DNA of 64,000 nucleotides from assembly GCF_900167365.1 (NCBI RefSeq), contig NZ_FUXL01000008.1, positions 62,001-126,000 on the forward strand, written 5' to 3'. The notes under the pieces were generated by a model. That model searched no databases, was not told where the DNA came from, and was given only the letters and a program-made list of their open reading frames with translations. The translations under genes and the position numbers were made by a program. This DNA comes from Consotaella salsifontis (lineage in GTDB: Bacteria > Pseudomonadota > Alphaproteobacteria > Rhizobiales > Rhizobiaceae). Below are positions 9,828 to 20,209 of the stretch, one piece after another; the first letter of the stretch is position 1, and each line of letters begins with the position of its first letter.

Positions 9828-10301
9828 TTATCCCTGCGAAGAGGGCTCGCCCGCCTGCGGCTCCGTGCCCTCGTCTCGGCTCGGCGGGACGCGCCGCCAG
9901 GATCCGGCGCCGCGTCCCGCGATCACCCAATAGACAAGCGCAAACGCGACCCCCGAGACGATCACCGCAGTGATGACGTTCCGGTCCGGCATGGCGCCGG
10001 CATAGGCGAGCCTCGTTAGAAGATAGGCGCCGAGCGCGCCCGCGGCTGCGTGAAGCAGCAGCGAGGAAAGGCCAAGAAGCTCCGTCAGCACCATGAAGGC
10101 CGCCCAGGGAACGAAGGTCGCCGAGCCCACCATGACCACCTGCGCAACGAACGTCGCGCCCGCCTGGAGCCAGAAAAACAGGTCGGCATCGCTCGCCGCC
10201 TGGCTGTTGAAGAACGGCCAGAGCAGCGCGAAGGCCGCCGCAAGGCATGCGGCGATGTAGCCGAAGGGAACGACGAAGAGAAAGCGCAGAACCGTCGTCA
10301 T
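9828..10301 (-). CDS. Hypothetical four-helix membrane protein downstream of rlmN
   Basis: This 157-residue protein has four hydrophobic segments (about 5-28, 40-62, 67-95 and 107-127) and a charged Pro-rich tail. It begins with VVPFGYIAACLAAA. Its ATG directly abuts the TAA of rlmN with no spacer, so the two are almost certainly one operon with coupled translation. I do not recognise a characterised family. Confidence 0.75.
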   Translation of the reverse strand: MTTVLRFLFVVPFGYIAACLAAAFALLWPFFNSQAASDADLFFWLQAGATFVAQVVMVGSATFVPWAAFMVLTELLGLSSLLLHAAAGALGAYLLTRLAYAGAMPDRNVITAVIVSGVAFALVYWVIAGRGAGSWRRVPPSRDEGTEPQAGEPSSQG

Positions 10302-11555
10302 TTAGCGGGCGTGCTCATGCCCCCAGTCTGCCGGCATGGCGATCCCTTCCAGCGCGACGCGCTCCGTCTTCCGCAGCCTCTCCGACTCCGACTTGAGCTG
10401 CCCGCAAGCGGCGAAGATGTCGCGGCCGCGGGGCGTGCGGATCGGCGAGGCGTAGCCCGCCTGGTTCACATAGTCGGCGAAGCGCTCGATCTGATCCCAG
10501 TCCGAGCATTCATAAGGACTACCCGGCCACGGATTGAACGGGATGAGGTTGATCTTGGCGGGAATGCCCTTGAGCAGGCGCACCAGTTCCTTGGCGTCGG
10601 CCATGGAGTCGTTGACCCCCTTCAGCATTACATATTCGAAGGTAATGCGGCGGGCATTGGAGAGCCCCGGATAGGCCCGGCACGCGGCGAGCAGCTCCTC
10701 CAGCGGATATTTCCGGTTGATGGGCACCAGCTTGTCGCGCAGCTCGTCCGTCACAGCATGAAGCGAGATGGCCAGCATCACGCCCATCTCCTCGCCGGCG
10801 CGGGGGATCATCGGCACGACGCCGGAGGTCGACAGCGTGATGCGGCGCTTGGAGAGCGAAAGCCCTTCTCCATCCGAAACGACGGAAAGAGCCTGCTTGA
10901 CGTTGTCGTAGTTGTAGAGCGGCTCGCCCATCCCCATCATCACGACATTGGAGATCAGCCGCCCTTCGCTGGGGACGATGGCGCCCGCCGGCGTCGCCGC
11001 ATCGGGAAAATCGCCGAGCCGATCGCGCGCGGTCAGCACCTGGCCGACAATCTCGTCGGGGAAAAGGTTGCGAACCAGCTTCTGCGTGCCCGTGTGGCAG
11101 AAGGTGCAGGTCAGCGTGCAGCCGACCTGGCTGGAGACGCAGAGTGTGCCCCTGCCCTCCTCGGGAATGTAGACGGTTTCAATCTCCACCGGCCGACCGG
11201 CGCCGCGCGAGGCAAAGCGAAACAGCCATTTGCGCGTACCGTCGGTCGAAATCTTCTCCTCGACGATCTCGGGTCGCGCGATGGAATAGGCCTCGTCCAG
11301 GCGTTGTCGCAGATCCTTGGCGACGTTCGCCATGGCGGAGAAATCGGAGACGCCGCGCACGTAGAGCCAGTGCCAAAGCTGGGTGACGCGCATCCTCAAC
11401 TGCTTTTGAGGAACGCCCACATCCTCGAGCGCCTTGGCCAGCCCTTCGCGATCGAGGCCGATCAGCGACGGCTTGTCGCCAGCGCGTTCGGCGGGCGCCG
11501 GTGGGGCCACGCGCGGACGGGAGTCGGGCGAGGCAAGGTCGAGGGAAAGGGCCAT
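10302..11555 (-). CDS. rlmN: Dual-specificity RNA methyltransferase RlmN
   Basis: This 417-residue radical SAM enzyme methylates C2 of adenine 2503 in 23S rRNA and, in its class, A37 of some tRNAs. The Fe-S cluster motif CTLTCTFC places Cys at 146, 150 and 153; [10 protein letters not shown] and [21 protein letters not shown] are RlmN-specific. ATG 11555 is chosen because AAGGA lies about 7 nt upstream and the sequence before it is not RlmN-like. It heads a minus-strand run of four genes. Confidence 0.96.
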   Translation of the reverse strand: MALSLDLASPDSRPRVAPPAPAERAGDKPSLIGLDREGLAKALEDVGVPQKQLRMRVTQLWHWLYVRGVSDFSAMANVAKDLRQRLDEAYSIARPEIVEEKISTDGTRKWLFRFASRGAGRPVEIETVYIPEEGRGTLCVSSQVGCTLTCTFCHTGTQKLVRNLFPDEIVGQVLTARDRLGDFPDAATPAGAIVPSEGRLISNVVMMGMGEPLYNYDNVKQALSVVSDGEGLSLSKRRITLSTSGVVPMIPRAGEEMGVMLAISLHAVTDELRDKLVPINRKYPLEELLAACRAYPGLSNARRITFEYVMLKGVNDSMADAKELVRLLKGIPAKINLIPFNPWPGSPYECSDWDQIERFADYVNQAGYASPIRTPRGRDIFAACGQLKSESERLRKTERVALEGIAMPADWGHEHAR

Positions 11556-11792
11556 GGTGTCCTTGTCCGGGCTAGAGCACGATGCCGAAAAGCCGCATGA
11601 CTTTCCGAATAGCATCATGCGAAACCAGAATGTTAGGGTCGGACTTCGAGTCCGAATAGTCTCAATTCGTTCCAAGCGTCCGTGTCGGATGCATCGGGCC
11701 TGATGGGCGCGTATAGCGCCGCTCGCCCTGAGATGATCGCTTTTGACGTCAAAGACAAGGCGACGGATCATAAAGTCGATCGGGCAAAATGC

Positions 11793-11819
11793 AAAACGCC
11801 GGGCCAAGGCCCGGCGTTT
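11793..11819 (-). terminator. Rho-independent terminator of the ialB-like gene
   Basis: A stem ACGCCGGGCC / GGCCCGGCGT with a 2-nt loop as drawn lies 25 nt after the stop codon. On the minus strand it is followed by TTTGCATTTTGCC. Confidence 0.8.
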
Positions 11820-11843
11820 GATCAGCCAGCAGGCGCGGACGCG

Positions 11844-12350
11844 CTACTTGCAGTTCTTGATGGAATCGATGGCGGCTGTCACGCCCGACAGCGAATAGGT
11901 GTAGTGGGTGGCGGTGCCGCGCTGCGAGGTGGCGTCCACCTGCATTCCGCGGCCGGCCTTGAGCGCGGCGACGAGTTGAGGCTCCTCGGCGGCATTCTCC
12001 ATCCAGGCGGATTCGCCCTTGGTGAACATGGAGAACTTCTTGCCGTCGACATCGACCACGACCTTGCTGCCCTCCTTCAGGGGGTAGCCCATCACGGCCT
12101 GCGGCTCATAGGAAATGCCCTGCCCCGGCTTCTGCGAAATCAGGAAGAAGATGTCGCCGTGGTCGACATTGGCAGGCTCCATCTTGGTCGGCGTCGACAA
12201 AACGTAGCAGATCTTGTCGTTGCCGCTCTGGTAGGAATAACTGCCCCAATAGTTGAACTGGCTCATCCGGGTCGGTGTTTGAGCCCCGGCCGCCACGCTC
12301 GAAAGGGCGAGAATCGCCGCCGTTGCCGTCAGGACCTTTTTGAAAGTCAT
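11844..12350 (-). CDS. Invasion-associated locus B (IalB) family periplasmic protein
   Basis: The protein is 168 residues with a clear signal peptide (FKKVLTATAAILALSSVAAGAQ, cleavage near residue 23). The mature part, with WGSYSYQSGNDKICYVLSTP and ending IDSIKNCK, matches the IalB family found across Rhizobiales; the two cysteines near the ends probably form a disulfide. It was named for Bartonella erythrocyte invasion, but in free-living species the role is unknown. It is monocistronic with its own terminator and an AT-rich upstream region around 12415-12465. Confidence 0.85.
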   Translation of the reverse strand: MTFKKVLTATAAILALSSVAAGAQTPTRMSQFNYWGSYSYQSGNDKICYVLSTPTKMEPANVDHGDIFFLISQKPGQGISYEPQAVMGYPLKEGSKVVVDVDGKKFSMFTKGESAWMENAAEEPQLVAALKAGRGMQVDATSQRGTATHYTYSLSGVTAAIDSIKNCK

Positions 12351-12715
12351 GGCTCCCCGCTTTTCCTGATCTCGGTCATTTCGCTGATGCTGCCCGAACC
12401 TCGGCCGGACGGTTCGCGAATTTACCGTAACTTATCTTTATCCATCATTAACAGAACCCGAATCCGTCTGCGAAAATCGTGGATGCCACCCCCGCGACCG
12501 GGGAATGACCGCGTGAGCGGCAAGCGGCAAAAGGATGAGGGAACCGGATGAAGGCGCGTTCGAAGAGCCGTGCTTCACCGAAACAATCTGGCGAGAATTG
12601 GGCATCCCGCCTCAATTGCACGACCGTGACCGCTCCGTGAGAGGCCGAAAGCGCAAGATGACGATGGATGGGGAAGGTTGCGAACCGGGCCTTGCGCCCC
12701 GTCACTCAAGACCGT
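12351..12715. other. Intergenic 365 bp between IalB-like and DUF1232 genes
   Basis: No convincing gene is seen. Short open frames here have atypical, Arg/Cys-rich translations. The stretch 12415-12465 is locally AT-rich (TTTACCGTAACTTATCTTTA) and probably holds the ialB promoter. The remainder shows no repeat or hairpin that I can support. Confidence 0.5.
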
Positions 12716-13102
12716 TCAGGCTGTTCGGCGCAGATCGCCCAGCGTCTCGCGGGCCTGCTCGTAGTGTTCGGGCTTGATGTTCTGGCGCACCGCCGAGAAC
12801 GCAGCCCAGAGCACGGCAAGATCGTCGGAGAATCCGAGGCCCAGCAGGAAATCGGGGATGAGATCCATCGGGATGACGAAATAAGCCAGCGCCGCCAGAA
12901 GGATACCGCGAGTCGAGGCCGGCGTCTGACGGTCGATGGCGCAGTAATAGGCCGCGACCACGTCCTCGATGAAGGGGATGTATCGCAGCGCGCGGCGCAC
13001 CGTTTCGAAGAAGGAGGCACGAACCCGGCTTTCCTGCCGCTCCTGCTCCTCCGGATTTCCCGGAACCAGAATTTCGCCGATCCGTGCCTTATCCATTGCC
13101 AA
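12716..13102 (-). CDS. YkvA-like DUF1232 protein
   Basis: This 128-residue protein carries the DUF1232 core AYYCAIDRQTPASTRGILLAALAYFVIPMDLIPD...GFSDDLAVL, a short amphipathic or membrane-associated hairpin present in most bacteria. The function is unknown. An N-terminal extension of about 40 charged residues precedes the domain, as in other alphaproteobacterial members. Confidence 0.9.
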   Translation of the reverse strand: MAMDKARIGEILVPGNPEEQERQESRVRASFFETVRRALRYIPFIEDVVAAYYCAIDRQTPASTRGILLAALAYFVIPMDLIPDFLLGLGFSDDLAVLWAAFSAVRQNIKPEHYEQARETLGDLRRTA

Positions 13103-13201
13103 CTCGCATAATATTGATCGCCAAGGCGAAAAATGGTTGCGCAGCGGCAGCTCGGCAAGGGCACGGACGCAATCCTCTCCGGCAGGAGGAGCCCCTGCCT
13201 T

Positions 13202-13819
13202 TCACGCGCCGCCGCCGGCAAAGCCCTCGGCGCGCGTCCAGTCCTCCCTCTCGTCGTCGCTACCCCACGGGCCGGAACGCGAACGCGACGTCAGCGGAAA
13301 TGCCTCCTCGAGCACATAAGGGCCGCCTCCCACCGAATCCTTGGAGGAAAAGAGCCCGAAGCGCGTCACCTCGAAGGGTGCCGTTCGAAAGTTCCCCCGG
13401 CTGGCGAGATAGCGCGCCACGTCCTCCGGCTTCGGCTGCTTGAGGCGTGCGATCGTCACGTGCGGCGTGAACTTTCGCTGGTCGAGCGGAATGCCGAGGC
13501 GGCGCAGCGTGCGCTCGATGTCGCCCTGAAGGTCCTCCAGCGCCGACGATGGTTCCACGCCGGCATAGAGCGAATGCGGCTTCTTGTTGCCGAAGACGTC
13601 CACGCCCTTCAGCGCCAGGGTGAAGGAGGGACGCTCGATCCGGTCCAGCGCGGCGACCACCTCGTCGGCGAGCCGCGCCTCGATATCGCCGATGAAGGCG
13701 AGCGTCAGGTGGTAGTCCTCCGGCTCGATCCAGCGGGCCGAGAAAAGCCCTCCGCGCAAAAAGGAGAGCGAGAGCGCGGCCTCGCGGGGAATCCCGAGAG
13801 CGGTGAACAATCGAGGCAT
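13202..13819 (-). CDS. thpR: RNA 2',3'-cyclic phosphodiesterase (2H phosphoesterase)
   Basis: This 205-residue protein has the two HxTx motifs of the 2H superfamily, HLTL near residue 37 and HVTI near residue 121, with RLFTALGIP at the N-terminus and FTPHVTIARL. It hydrolyses 2',3'-cyclic phosphate ends of RNA to 2'-phosphate, or seals tRNA halves in vitro. The start at 13819 has the strong ribosome site GGAAGGAG 6 nt upstream; an earlier in-frame ATG at 13867 is less likely. Confidence 0.92.
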   Translation of the reverse strand: MPRLFTALGIPREAALSLSFLRGGLFSARWIEPEDYHLTLAFIGDIEARLADEVVAALDRIERPSFTLALKGVDVFGNKKPHSLYAGVEPSSALEDLQGDIERTLRRLGIPLDQRKFTPHVTIARLKQPKPEDVARYLASRGNFRTAPFEVTRFGLFSSKDSVGGGPYVLEEAFPLTSRSRSGPWGSDDEREDWTRAEGFAGGGA

Positions 13820-13997
13820 GGGAAAACTCCTTCCGCTCAGATGGTCCGCTTCCGCGAAGACTTTCACCTCAACTCGCGCGAATCAAGGATAGGGCGACCC
13901 TCGCTGCGCCGGAGAAAGGCGAAAGATTCCGGAAATCAACAGGTTTCTCTTGGCGATCAACTTGTTGCGCACGATGTGCCGCAGGCGGCGGAAAAGC

Positions 13998-14645
13998 TCA
14001 TGGCTGTCGCGCCGTCTCGCCCGACAGCGCCGCCTTCACGGCCGGCAGCATGCGTTTCACGATGATCTTCACCCCTTGCGGATTGGGGTGCATGCCATCC
14101 GCCTGGTTGAGGGTCCGGTCGGCGGCGACACCGTCGAGAAAGAAGGGATAGAGCGGCACGCCGTGCTTTTCGGCAAGCTTGGGATAAATCGCATTGAAGC
14201 GGGCGGCGTAATCCTGCCCCATGTTGGGCGGCGCCATCATCCCGGCGAGCAGAACCTTGAGGTGGCGCTCGCCGAGGCGTGTCAGAATGGCGTCGAGGTT
14301 CTTTTCGGCGATCGCTGGATCGACGCCGCGCAGCGCGTCGTTGGCGCCGAGTTCGACAATGACGAGATCGACGTCCTCCGGCACCGACCAGTCGAGGCGA
14401 GCGAGCCCGCCTGTCGTCGTATCGCCCGACACGCCGGCATTGATCACCTTCGCGTCAACGCCGTCGGCCGTAAGCGCCGCCTGAAGCTGCTCGGGAAACG
14501 ACTCGCCGGGGCCTACTCCGTAGCCAGCGGACAAACTGTCGCCGAACGCCACGATCGTCTGCGGCGCGGCGCGCGCATCGAGAGGAACAAGCACGACCGC
14601 CATCAAGGCGAGAAGTCCGGAAAAAGCGAATTGGAACGGCGGCAT
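13998..14645 (-). CDS. tesA: Arylesterase / lysophospholipase TesA-like SGNH hydrolase
   Basis: The protein is 215 residues with a signal peptide ending DARAAPQ. The SGNH blocks are visible: block I FGDSLSAGYGV with the nucleophile Ser, block II NAGVSGDTTTGG, block III GANDALRG, and block V DGMHPNPQG with the catalytic Asp-His. It is a periplasmic esterase/thioesterase. It diverges from the ybbA-ybbP ABC pair 68 bp away, the same arrangement as tesA-ybbA-ybbP in E. coli, which supports the assignment. ATG 14645 is preferred over 14723 because the signal peptide then starts the protein. Confidence 0.92.
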   Translation of the reverse strand: MPPFQFAFSGLLALMAVVLVPLDARAAPQTIVAFGDSLSAGYGVGPGESFPEQLQAALTADGVDAKVINAGVSGDTTTGGLARLDWSVPEDVDLVIVELGANDALRGVDPAIAEKNLDAILTRLGERHLKVLLAGMMAPPNMGQDYAARFNAIYPKLAEKHGVPLYPFFLDGVAADRTLNQADGMHPNPQGVKIIVKRMLPAVKAALSGETARQP

Positions 14646-14713
14646 CGCGAACCCATATAGCGGACGGCCTTTCACCGAAGGCCTCGTTTCCCTCGATATA
14701 GGAAGGCGCGGCC

Positions 14714-15426
<713 letters not shown>

Positions 15427-15430
<4 letters not shown>

Positions 15431-17991
15431 GCGCGTTCGCCGGACAGAACCGGCCCGCGGCGCTCCAGCAGTTTCGCCTTGCAACGCGCTTCGCCTTCCG
15501 CGAGATGCGCGGTGGTCTTCGCGGCTTTGTGATCTTCCTGGCCTGCATCGCGCTCGGCGTCGGTGCCATCGGCGCCGTCAACTCCGTCTCCACCATGATG
15601 AACCAGGGGATCGAGCGCGAAGGGCGCGCGATCCTGGGCGGCGATCTGCGCTTCGCCCTGGAGCAGCGACAGGCGAGCGCCGAGGAACTTGCGTTCCTGA
15701 AATCCCTCGGCGCGGTTTCCGAGACGATCGAGATGCGCTCGATGGCGCGCCTGCCCGACGGCAGCGATCAGTCGCTGTCCGAGGTGAAGGCGGTGGACGA
15801 CGCCTATCCGCTTTACGGATCGATGGAGACGAAGCCGGCAGGGCCTCTGACCGACCTGCTGGCGGAGCGAAACGGTCGCTTCGGGGCCGTCGCGGCAGAG
15901 GAGCTGTTCTCACGGCTGGGACTATCGCCCGGAGCGACGATCCGCATAGGAGACGCGGAATTCGAGCTGCGGGGCGTCATCACCCATGAGCCCGATCTCC
16001 TGTCGGGAGGGCTCGCCTTCGCGCCGCGCCTCGTGGTGTCGCAAGAGGCGCTGGCGAGCACCGGTCTCGTCCAGCCCGGTAGCCTCGTCCAGTACGCCTA
16101 TAAGGTTCGCCTCGCCCCGGGCACTGATGCCGCGCGGGCCACCGCCGATGCCAAGAGCCGCTTCCCCGAAGCCGGCTGGAGCATCCGCAGCTTCGAGAAT
16201 GCCGCCCCCTCCCTTCAGCGCAACATCGAGCGCTTTTCGCAGTTCCTGACGCTGGTGGGGCTGACGGCGCTCATCGTCGGCGGCGTCGGCATCGCCAACG
16301 CCGTCAACGCCTACCTCGACTCCAAGCGCCTGGTGATCGCGACGTTGAAGAGTCTGGGCGCCAGCGGACGCTTCATCGTCACCCTCTATCTGATCCAGAT
16401 TCTGTCGCTGGCCGCGCTCGGCATCGCCATCGGTCTCGTTCTTGCCGCCATCGCCCCCTTCGCCACCGCGCGCTTTCTCGAAAGCGTGATCCCCGTGGGG
16501 GCCGAGGCCAGCATCTATCCCGGCGCGCTGGCGCTAGCGGCCGTCTTCGGGCTGCTGACGGCCCTCGTCTTCGCCCTTCTGCCGCTCGGCCGAACGCGAG
16601 ACGTGCCGGCGACTGCGCTCTTTCGCGACGCCTCGGCGGGCATGGCGCGGATGCGCTGGGTGTATCTTGCGACGAGCGTCGGCCTTGCCCTGATTGTCGC
16701 GGCGCTCGCGCTGCTCATCGCCGACGACCGGCGTGTCGCCGCGATCTTCCTCATCGCCATCGCCGCCGCCTTCGTTATCCTGCGCGTGGTCGCCCTGGGC
16801 ATCCAGTGGGCGGCGCGGCGGGCGCCGCGCGTCTCCTCGACGCCTTTGCGCCTCGCAATTGGCAATATTCATCGTCCCGGCGCGCTGACGTCCTCCGTCG
16901 TTCTGTCGCTCGGCCTCGGCCTGACGCTGCTCGTTACCATCGCCATCATCGACTACGACCTGCGCCAGGAGATCGGCACCAGCATCGCCGAGCGCGCGCC
17001 GAATTTCTTCTTCGTCGACATCCAGGCGGCGGAGATCGACGCCTTCAAGGCAAAGATTGGCGAACTCGCGCCGGAGGGGCGGCTTGCCGCCGTGCCGATG
17101 CTGCGCGGGCGCATCACCAAGCTGAATGGCGAGGACGTGTCGACGATGAAGGTGCCGCCCGAGGGCGCCTGGGTGCTGCGGGGCGACAGGGGCATCACCT
17201 ATTCCGCCACTCTGCCGGAAAATGCGACGGTGACGGAGGGAGAGTGGTGGTCAAAGGACCATGCCGGCGGCCCTCTCGTCTCCTTCTCGGCGGAAGAGGG
17301 CCACGCTCTTGGCCTGAAGCTCGGTGACACCGTCACCGTCAACGTTCTCGGGCGCGACGTGACCGCCAAGATCGCCAATTTCCGCGCCGTCGAATGGCAG
17401 AGCCTGTCCATCAACTTCGTCATGGTGTTTTCCCCGGACGCTTTCGCCGGCGCGCCCCACGCCTGGCTTGCCACGCTTTCCATGCCGAACGCCTCGGCCG
17501 AGGAGGAAAAGACGCTGCTCAACGCCGTGACCAACGCCTTTCCGGCGGTGACGACCGTGCGGGTGAAGGATGCGCTCGACGCCATCAACCAACTGATCGC
17601 CCAACTGGCTCTGGCGATCCGGGCCGCGGCCGCCGTTGCGCTCGTCGCTTCGGTTCTGGTGCTGTCGGGCGCGCTGGCGGCTGGCAATCGTGGACGCATT
17701 CACGACGCGGTGGTGCTGAAGACGCTTGGCGCAACACGAAGGACGCTGATCCGCGCCTACAGCACGGAATACCTTATCCTCGGCGCGGCGACGGCGCTCT
17801 TCGCCATTGCTGCCGGCGCCCTCGCCGCCTGGTTCGTCGTCTCGCGCATCATGGCGCTGCCCTACCGCTTCGACGCCTCGGTGGCGACGGTCACGCTCGT
17901 CGCCGCGCTGGTGCTCACGGTTGGCTTCGGCCTGCTCGGCACGTGGCGGATTTTGGGCCAGCGGGCGGCCCCGTTCCTGCGCGAGCTGTGA
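15427..17991 (+). CDS. ybbP: ABC transporter permease, YbbP-type (FtsX domains)
   Basis: The protein is 854 residues. An N-terminal membrane segment (about 23-45) is followed by a large periplasmic MacB-core domain, an FtsX transmembrane block (about 270-390) with LTALIVGGVGIANAVNAYLDSKR, a middle pair of helices, a second periplasmic domain and a final FtsX block. KTLGATRRTLIRAYSTEYLILG lies near residues 760-781. The 10-helix double-FtsX architecture is characteristic of YbbP. The start is GTG or TTG-like at 15427, overlapping ybbA. Confidence 0.92.
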
Positions 17992-18209
17992 GGTGCGGTG
18001 CGGCAAATAACGGAAATTTAACCTCGCGGCCTTGGTTTTCAGGCCTTTGCGGCAAGGTCGCGCACTTGTAACGAGCTTCATCCGCCCGCATATTATCGCA
18101 CAGGCTTGCTGGGCGTCCCGCCAGCGGCGCCTCGGCCATCTTCTCCCGGCGGCTCCGCCCCGGGATGAGCCGACACCGGACGGGACACGCAGAGAGGAAA
18201 GTTCTCAAG

Positions 18210-18983
18210 ATGGCTGACTTCAGAAATTACGGCGCGCGCATGCCGGCGGCCGGCACCCGAGCGGATGCCGCCATCGACCAGGGCCTGCGCAGCTACATGC
18301 TCAAGGTCTACAATCTGATGGCCGGTGGCCTGGCGATTACGGGCCTGGCCGCCTACGCGATCTACATGATGGCGGTGAGCGGGGACCCGACCCCCTATCA
18401 GGTCGGCGCCAACGCCTATCTCACCGACTTCGGCTATACTCTCTTCGTCTCGCCGATGAAGTGGGTGCTGATGCTCGCTCCTCTTGCCGTCGTCTTCTTC
18501 CTGTCCTTCCGCGTGCACAAGATGAGCGTTGCGGCGGCGCAGGGCACGTTCTGGCTCTATGCCGCGCTGGTGGGCGCCTCGCTGTCGACGATCTTCCTCG
18601 TCTACACGCTCGAGTCGATCACCCAGGTGTTCTTCATCACCGCCGCCTCCTTCGGCGCGCTGTCGCTCTACGGCTACACCACCAAGCGTGACCTGACGGG
18701 CCTGGGCTCGTTCATGTTCATGGGCCTCATCGGCGTCGTCATCGCCATGGTGGTCAACATCTTCCTCGCCTCCTCGGCCCTCGCCTTCGCCATCTCGGTG
18801 GTCGGCGTCCTGGTCTTCGCCGGCCTCACCGCCTACGATACCCAGCAGATCAAGGAGATGTACTACGAGGGCGACGGATCGGTCGTCATGGGCCGCAAGG
18901 CCATCATGGGCGCGCTTCGCCTCTATCTCGACTTCATCAACATGTTCGTCATGCTGCTCCAGCTCTTCGGCAACCGGAACTGA
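18210..18983 (+). CDS. Bax inhibitor-1 / YccA family membrane protein
   Basis: This 257-residue protein has seven hydrophobic segments and the family motifs YMLKVYNLMAGGLAITGLAAY near the N-terminus and FAGLTAYDTQQIKEMYY, followed by GALRLYLDFINMFVMLLQLFGNRN at the C-terminus. The conserved acidic pair in the last third is the pH-sensing site of BsYetJ-type calcium leak channels. It sits alone, with GAGAGGAAA upstream of ATG 18210 and a terminator downstream. Confidence 0.93.
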   Translation: MADFRNYGARMPAAGTRADAAIDQGLRSYMLKVYNLMAGGLAITGLAAYAIYMMAVSGDPTPYQVGANAYLTDFGYTLFVSPMKWVLMLAPLAVVFFLSFRVHKMSVAAAQGTFWLYAALVGASLSTIFLVYTLESITQVFFITAASFGALSLYGYTTKRDLTGLGSFMFMGLIGVVIAMVVNIFLASSALAFAISVVGVLVFAGLTAYDTQQIKEMYYEGDGSVVMGRKAIMGALRLYLDFINMFVMLLQLFGNRN

Positions 18984-19014
18984 TCCGGCAACCCGAACTG
19001 AGGCGGAAAATGGT

Positions 19015-19039
19015 GGGCGGCCCTCGGACCGCCCTTTTC
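19015..19039 (+). terminator. Rho-independent terminator after the Bax inhibitor-1 gene
   Basis: The stem GGGCGG / CCGCCC has an 8-nt loop and is followed by TTTTCTTTT on the plus strand, 31 nt after the stop. Confidence 0.8.
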
Positions 19040-19098
19040 TTTTGGCCGGCACCGGGGCAAGCATGGCGTCATTCGCCTCCAACCGAACCATCCCGACA

Positions 19099-19662
19099 AT
19101 GACCGAAGTGCTGATCCGTCCCGCCGTCGCGGCCGATATTCCGGCGATCACGGCGATCTATGCCGATGCCGTGCTCTACGGCACCGCATCCTATGAGCTG
19201 ACGCCGCCCGACGAGGCCGAGATGGCCCACCGCTTCGAGGGCCTCGTCAACCAGTCCTATCCCTATTTCGTGGGGGAAACGGCGGACGGCGCCCTTCTCG
19301 GCTATGCCTATGCCGGGCCGTTCCGCACGAGACCCGCCTATCGCTGGATTGTCGAGGATTCGGTCTATCTGGCGCCGCAGGCGCAGGGGAAGGGCGTGGG
19401 TCGCAAACTGCTAACGCACCTCATCGCGGTCTGCCGTGACAAGGGCTTTCGCCAGATGATCGCCGTCATCGGCGGCTCTGACCATATCGCCTCGATCCGC
19501 CTTCACGAGCGCACCGGCTTTGAGCCGATCGGCATCATGCGCAATTCCGGCTTCAAGCACGGCCGCTGGCTCGACACGGTCCTGATGCAGCTTTCGCTCG
19601 GCGAGGGCGGAGCGACGCCGCCCGACGAGACGGTCTATCCGGGTACGCTCTTCAAGGGCTGA
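19099..19662 (+). CDS. GNAT acetyltransferase, phosphinothricin/methionine sulfone acetyltransferase-like
   Basis: This 187-residue protein begins MTEVLIRPAVAADIPAITAIYADAVLYGTASYE, typical of the Pat/MddA/YncA group. The acetyl-CoA loop QAQGKGVGRKL lies near residues 93-103, with GFEPIGIMRNSGFKHGRWLDTVLMQ near the end. These enzymes acetylate the amino group of phosphinothricin or of oxidised methionine analogues. ATG 19099 gives the family start; earlier in-frame ATGs at 19042 and 19063 add an unmatched lead. Confidence 0.9.
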   Translation: MTEVLIRPAVAADIPAITAIYADAVLYGTASYELTPPDEAEMAHRFEGLVNQSYPYFVGETADGALLGYAYAGPFRTRPAYRWIVEDSVYLAPQAQGKGVGRKLLTHLIAVCRDKGFRQMIAVIGGSDHIASIRLHERTGFEPIGIMRNSGFKHGRWLDTVLMQLSLGEGGATPPDETVYPGTLFKG

Positions 19663-19679
19663 TCGGCGGGCAACGCCGG

Positions 19680-20060
19680 TCAGGCGTTTTCGATCACCTT
19701 CAGGTGCCGGTCGAAGACGTTGAGCACCACCGCTAGGTCGTGACCGCGCTTCAGGATCTGGCCGCCGGCGGCGACGACCGAGTACGCGCCCTGGCGGCGC
19801 GCCAGCTTCGGGTCCTTGACCACCCGGAAGAGCGGCATTTCGCTGGTGCGGCGAAAGATCGAGAACACGGCGCGGTCCTTGAGCGCGTCGATGGCATAGT
19901 CGCGCCACTCGCCGGCGGCCACCATGCGTCCGTAGACCTTCAGGATTTGGGAGAGTTCGCGCCGATCAAACGACACCAGGGGGACGGGGGGAGAGGAGCG
20001 CACCAGCGAGATGTCGATCACCGCGCTGGCGCGCTCGGGCTCGGGCCAGAAGTCGTCCAC
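19680..20060 (-). CDS. DUF2794 domain-containing protein
   Basis: This 126-residue cytoplasmic protein matches the alphaproteobacterial DUF2794 family: VSFDRRELSQILKVYGRMVAAGEWRDYAIDALKDRAVFSIFRRTSEMPLFRVVKDPKL, ending LKRGHDLAVVLNVFDRHLKVIE. The function is unknown. It is convergent with the acetyltransferase gene, 17 bp between stops. Confidence 0.88.
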   Translation of the reverse strand: MDDFWPEPERASAVIDISLVRSSPPVPLVSFDRRELSQILKVYGRMVAAGEWRDYAIDALKDRAVFSIFRRTSEMPLFRVVKDPKLARRQGAYSVVAAGGQILKRGHDLAVVLNVFDRHLKVIENA

Positions 20061-20209
20061 AGGCTTCGTTCCTTCTTTTGGTGTTCCACCCGAAGGTCAT
20101 GGTCGCACGAAAGCCGCCCTGTCGCAAAACCTTTACGAAGGACGGCCGAGGCCCTTGCCAGAAAGGCGTTTCAGGCCGGCAAGCGCATCGCGAGACGTCG
20201 TTCAGGCGG

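Noticed and set aside
12448..12705. 85-codon minus-strand frame upstream of the ialB-like gene
   Set aside because: No ribosome site and an atypical Cys/Phe/Arg composition; it also lies in the presumed promoter region.
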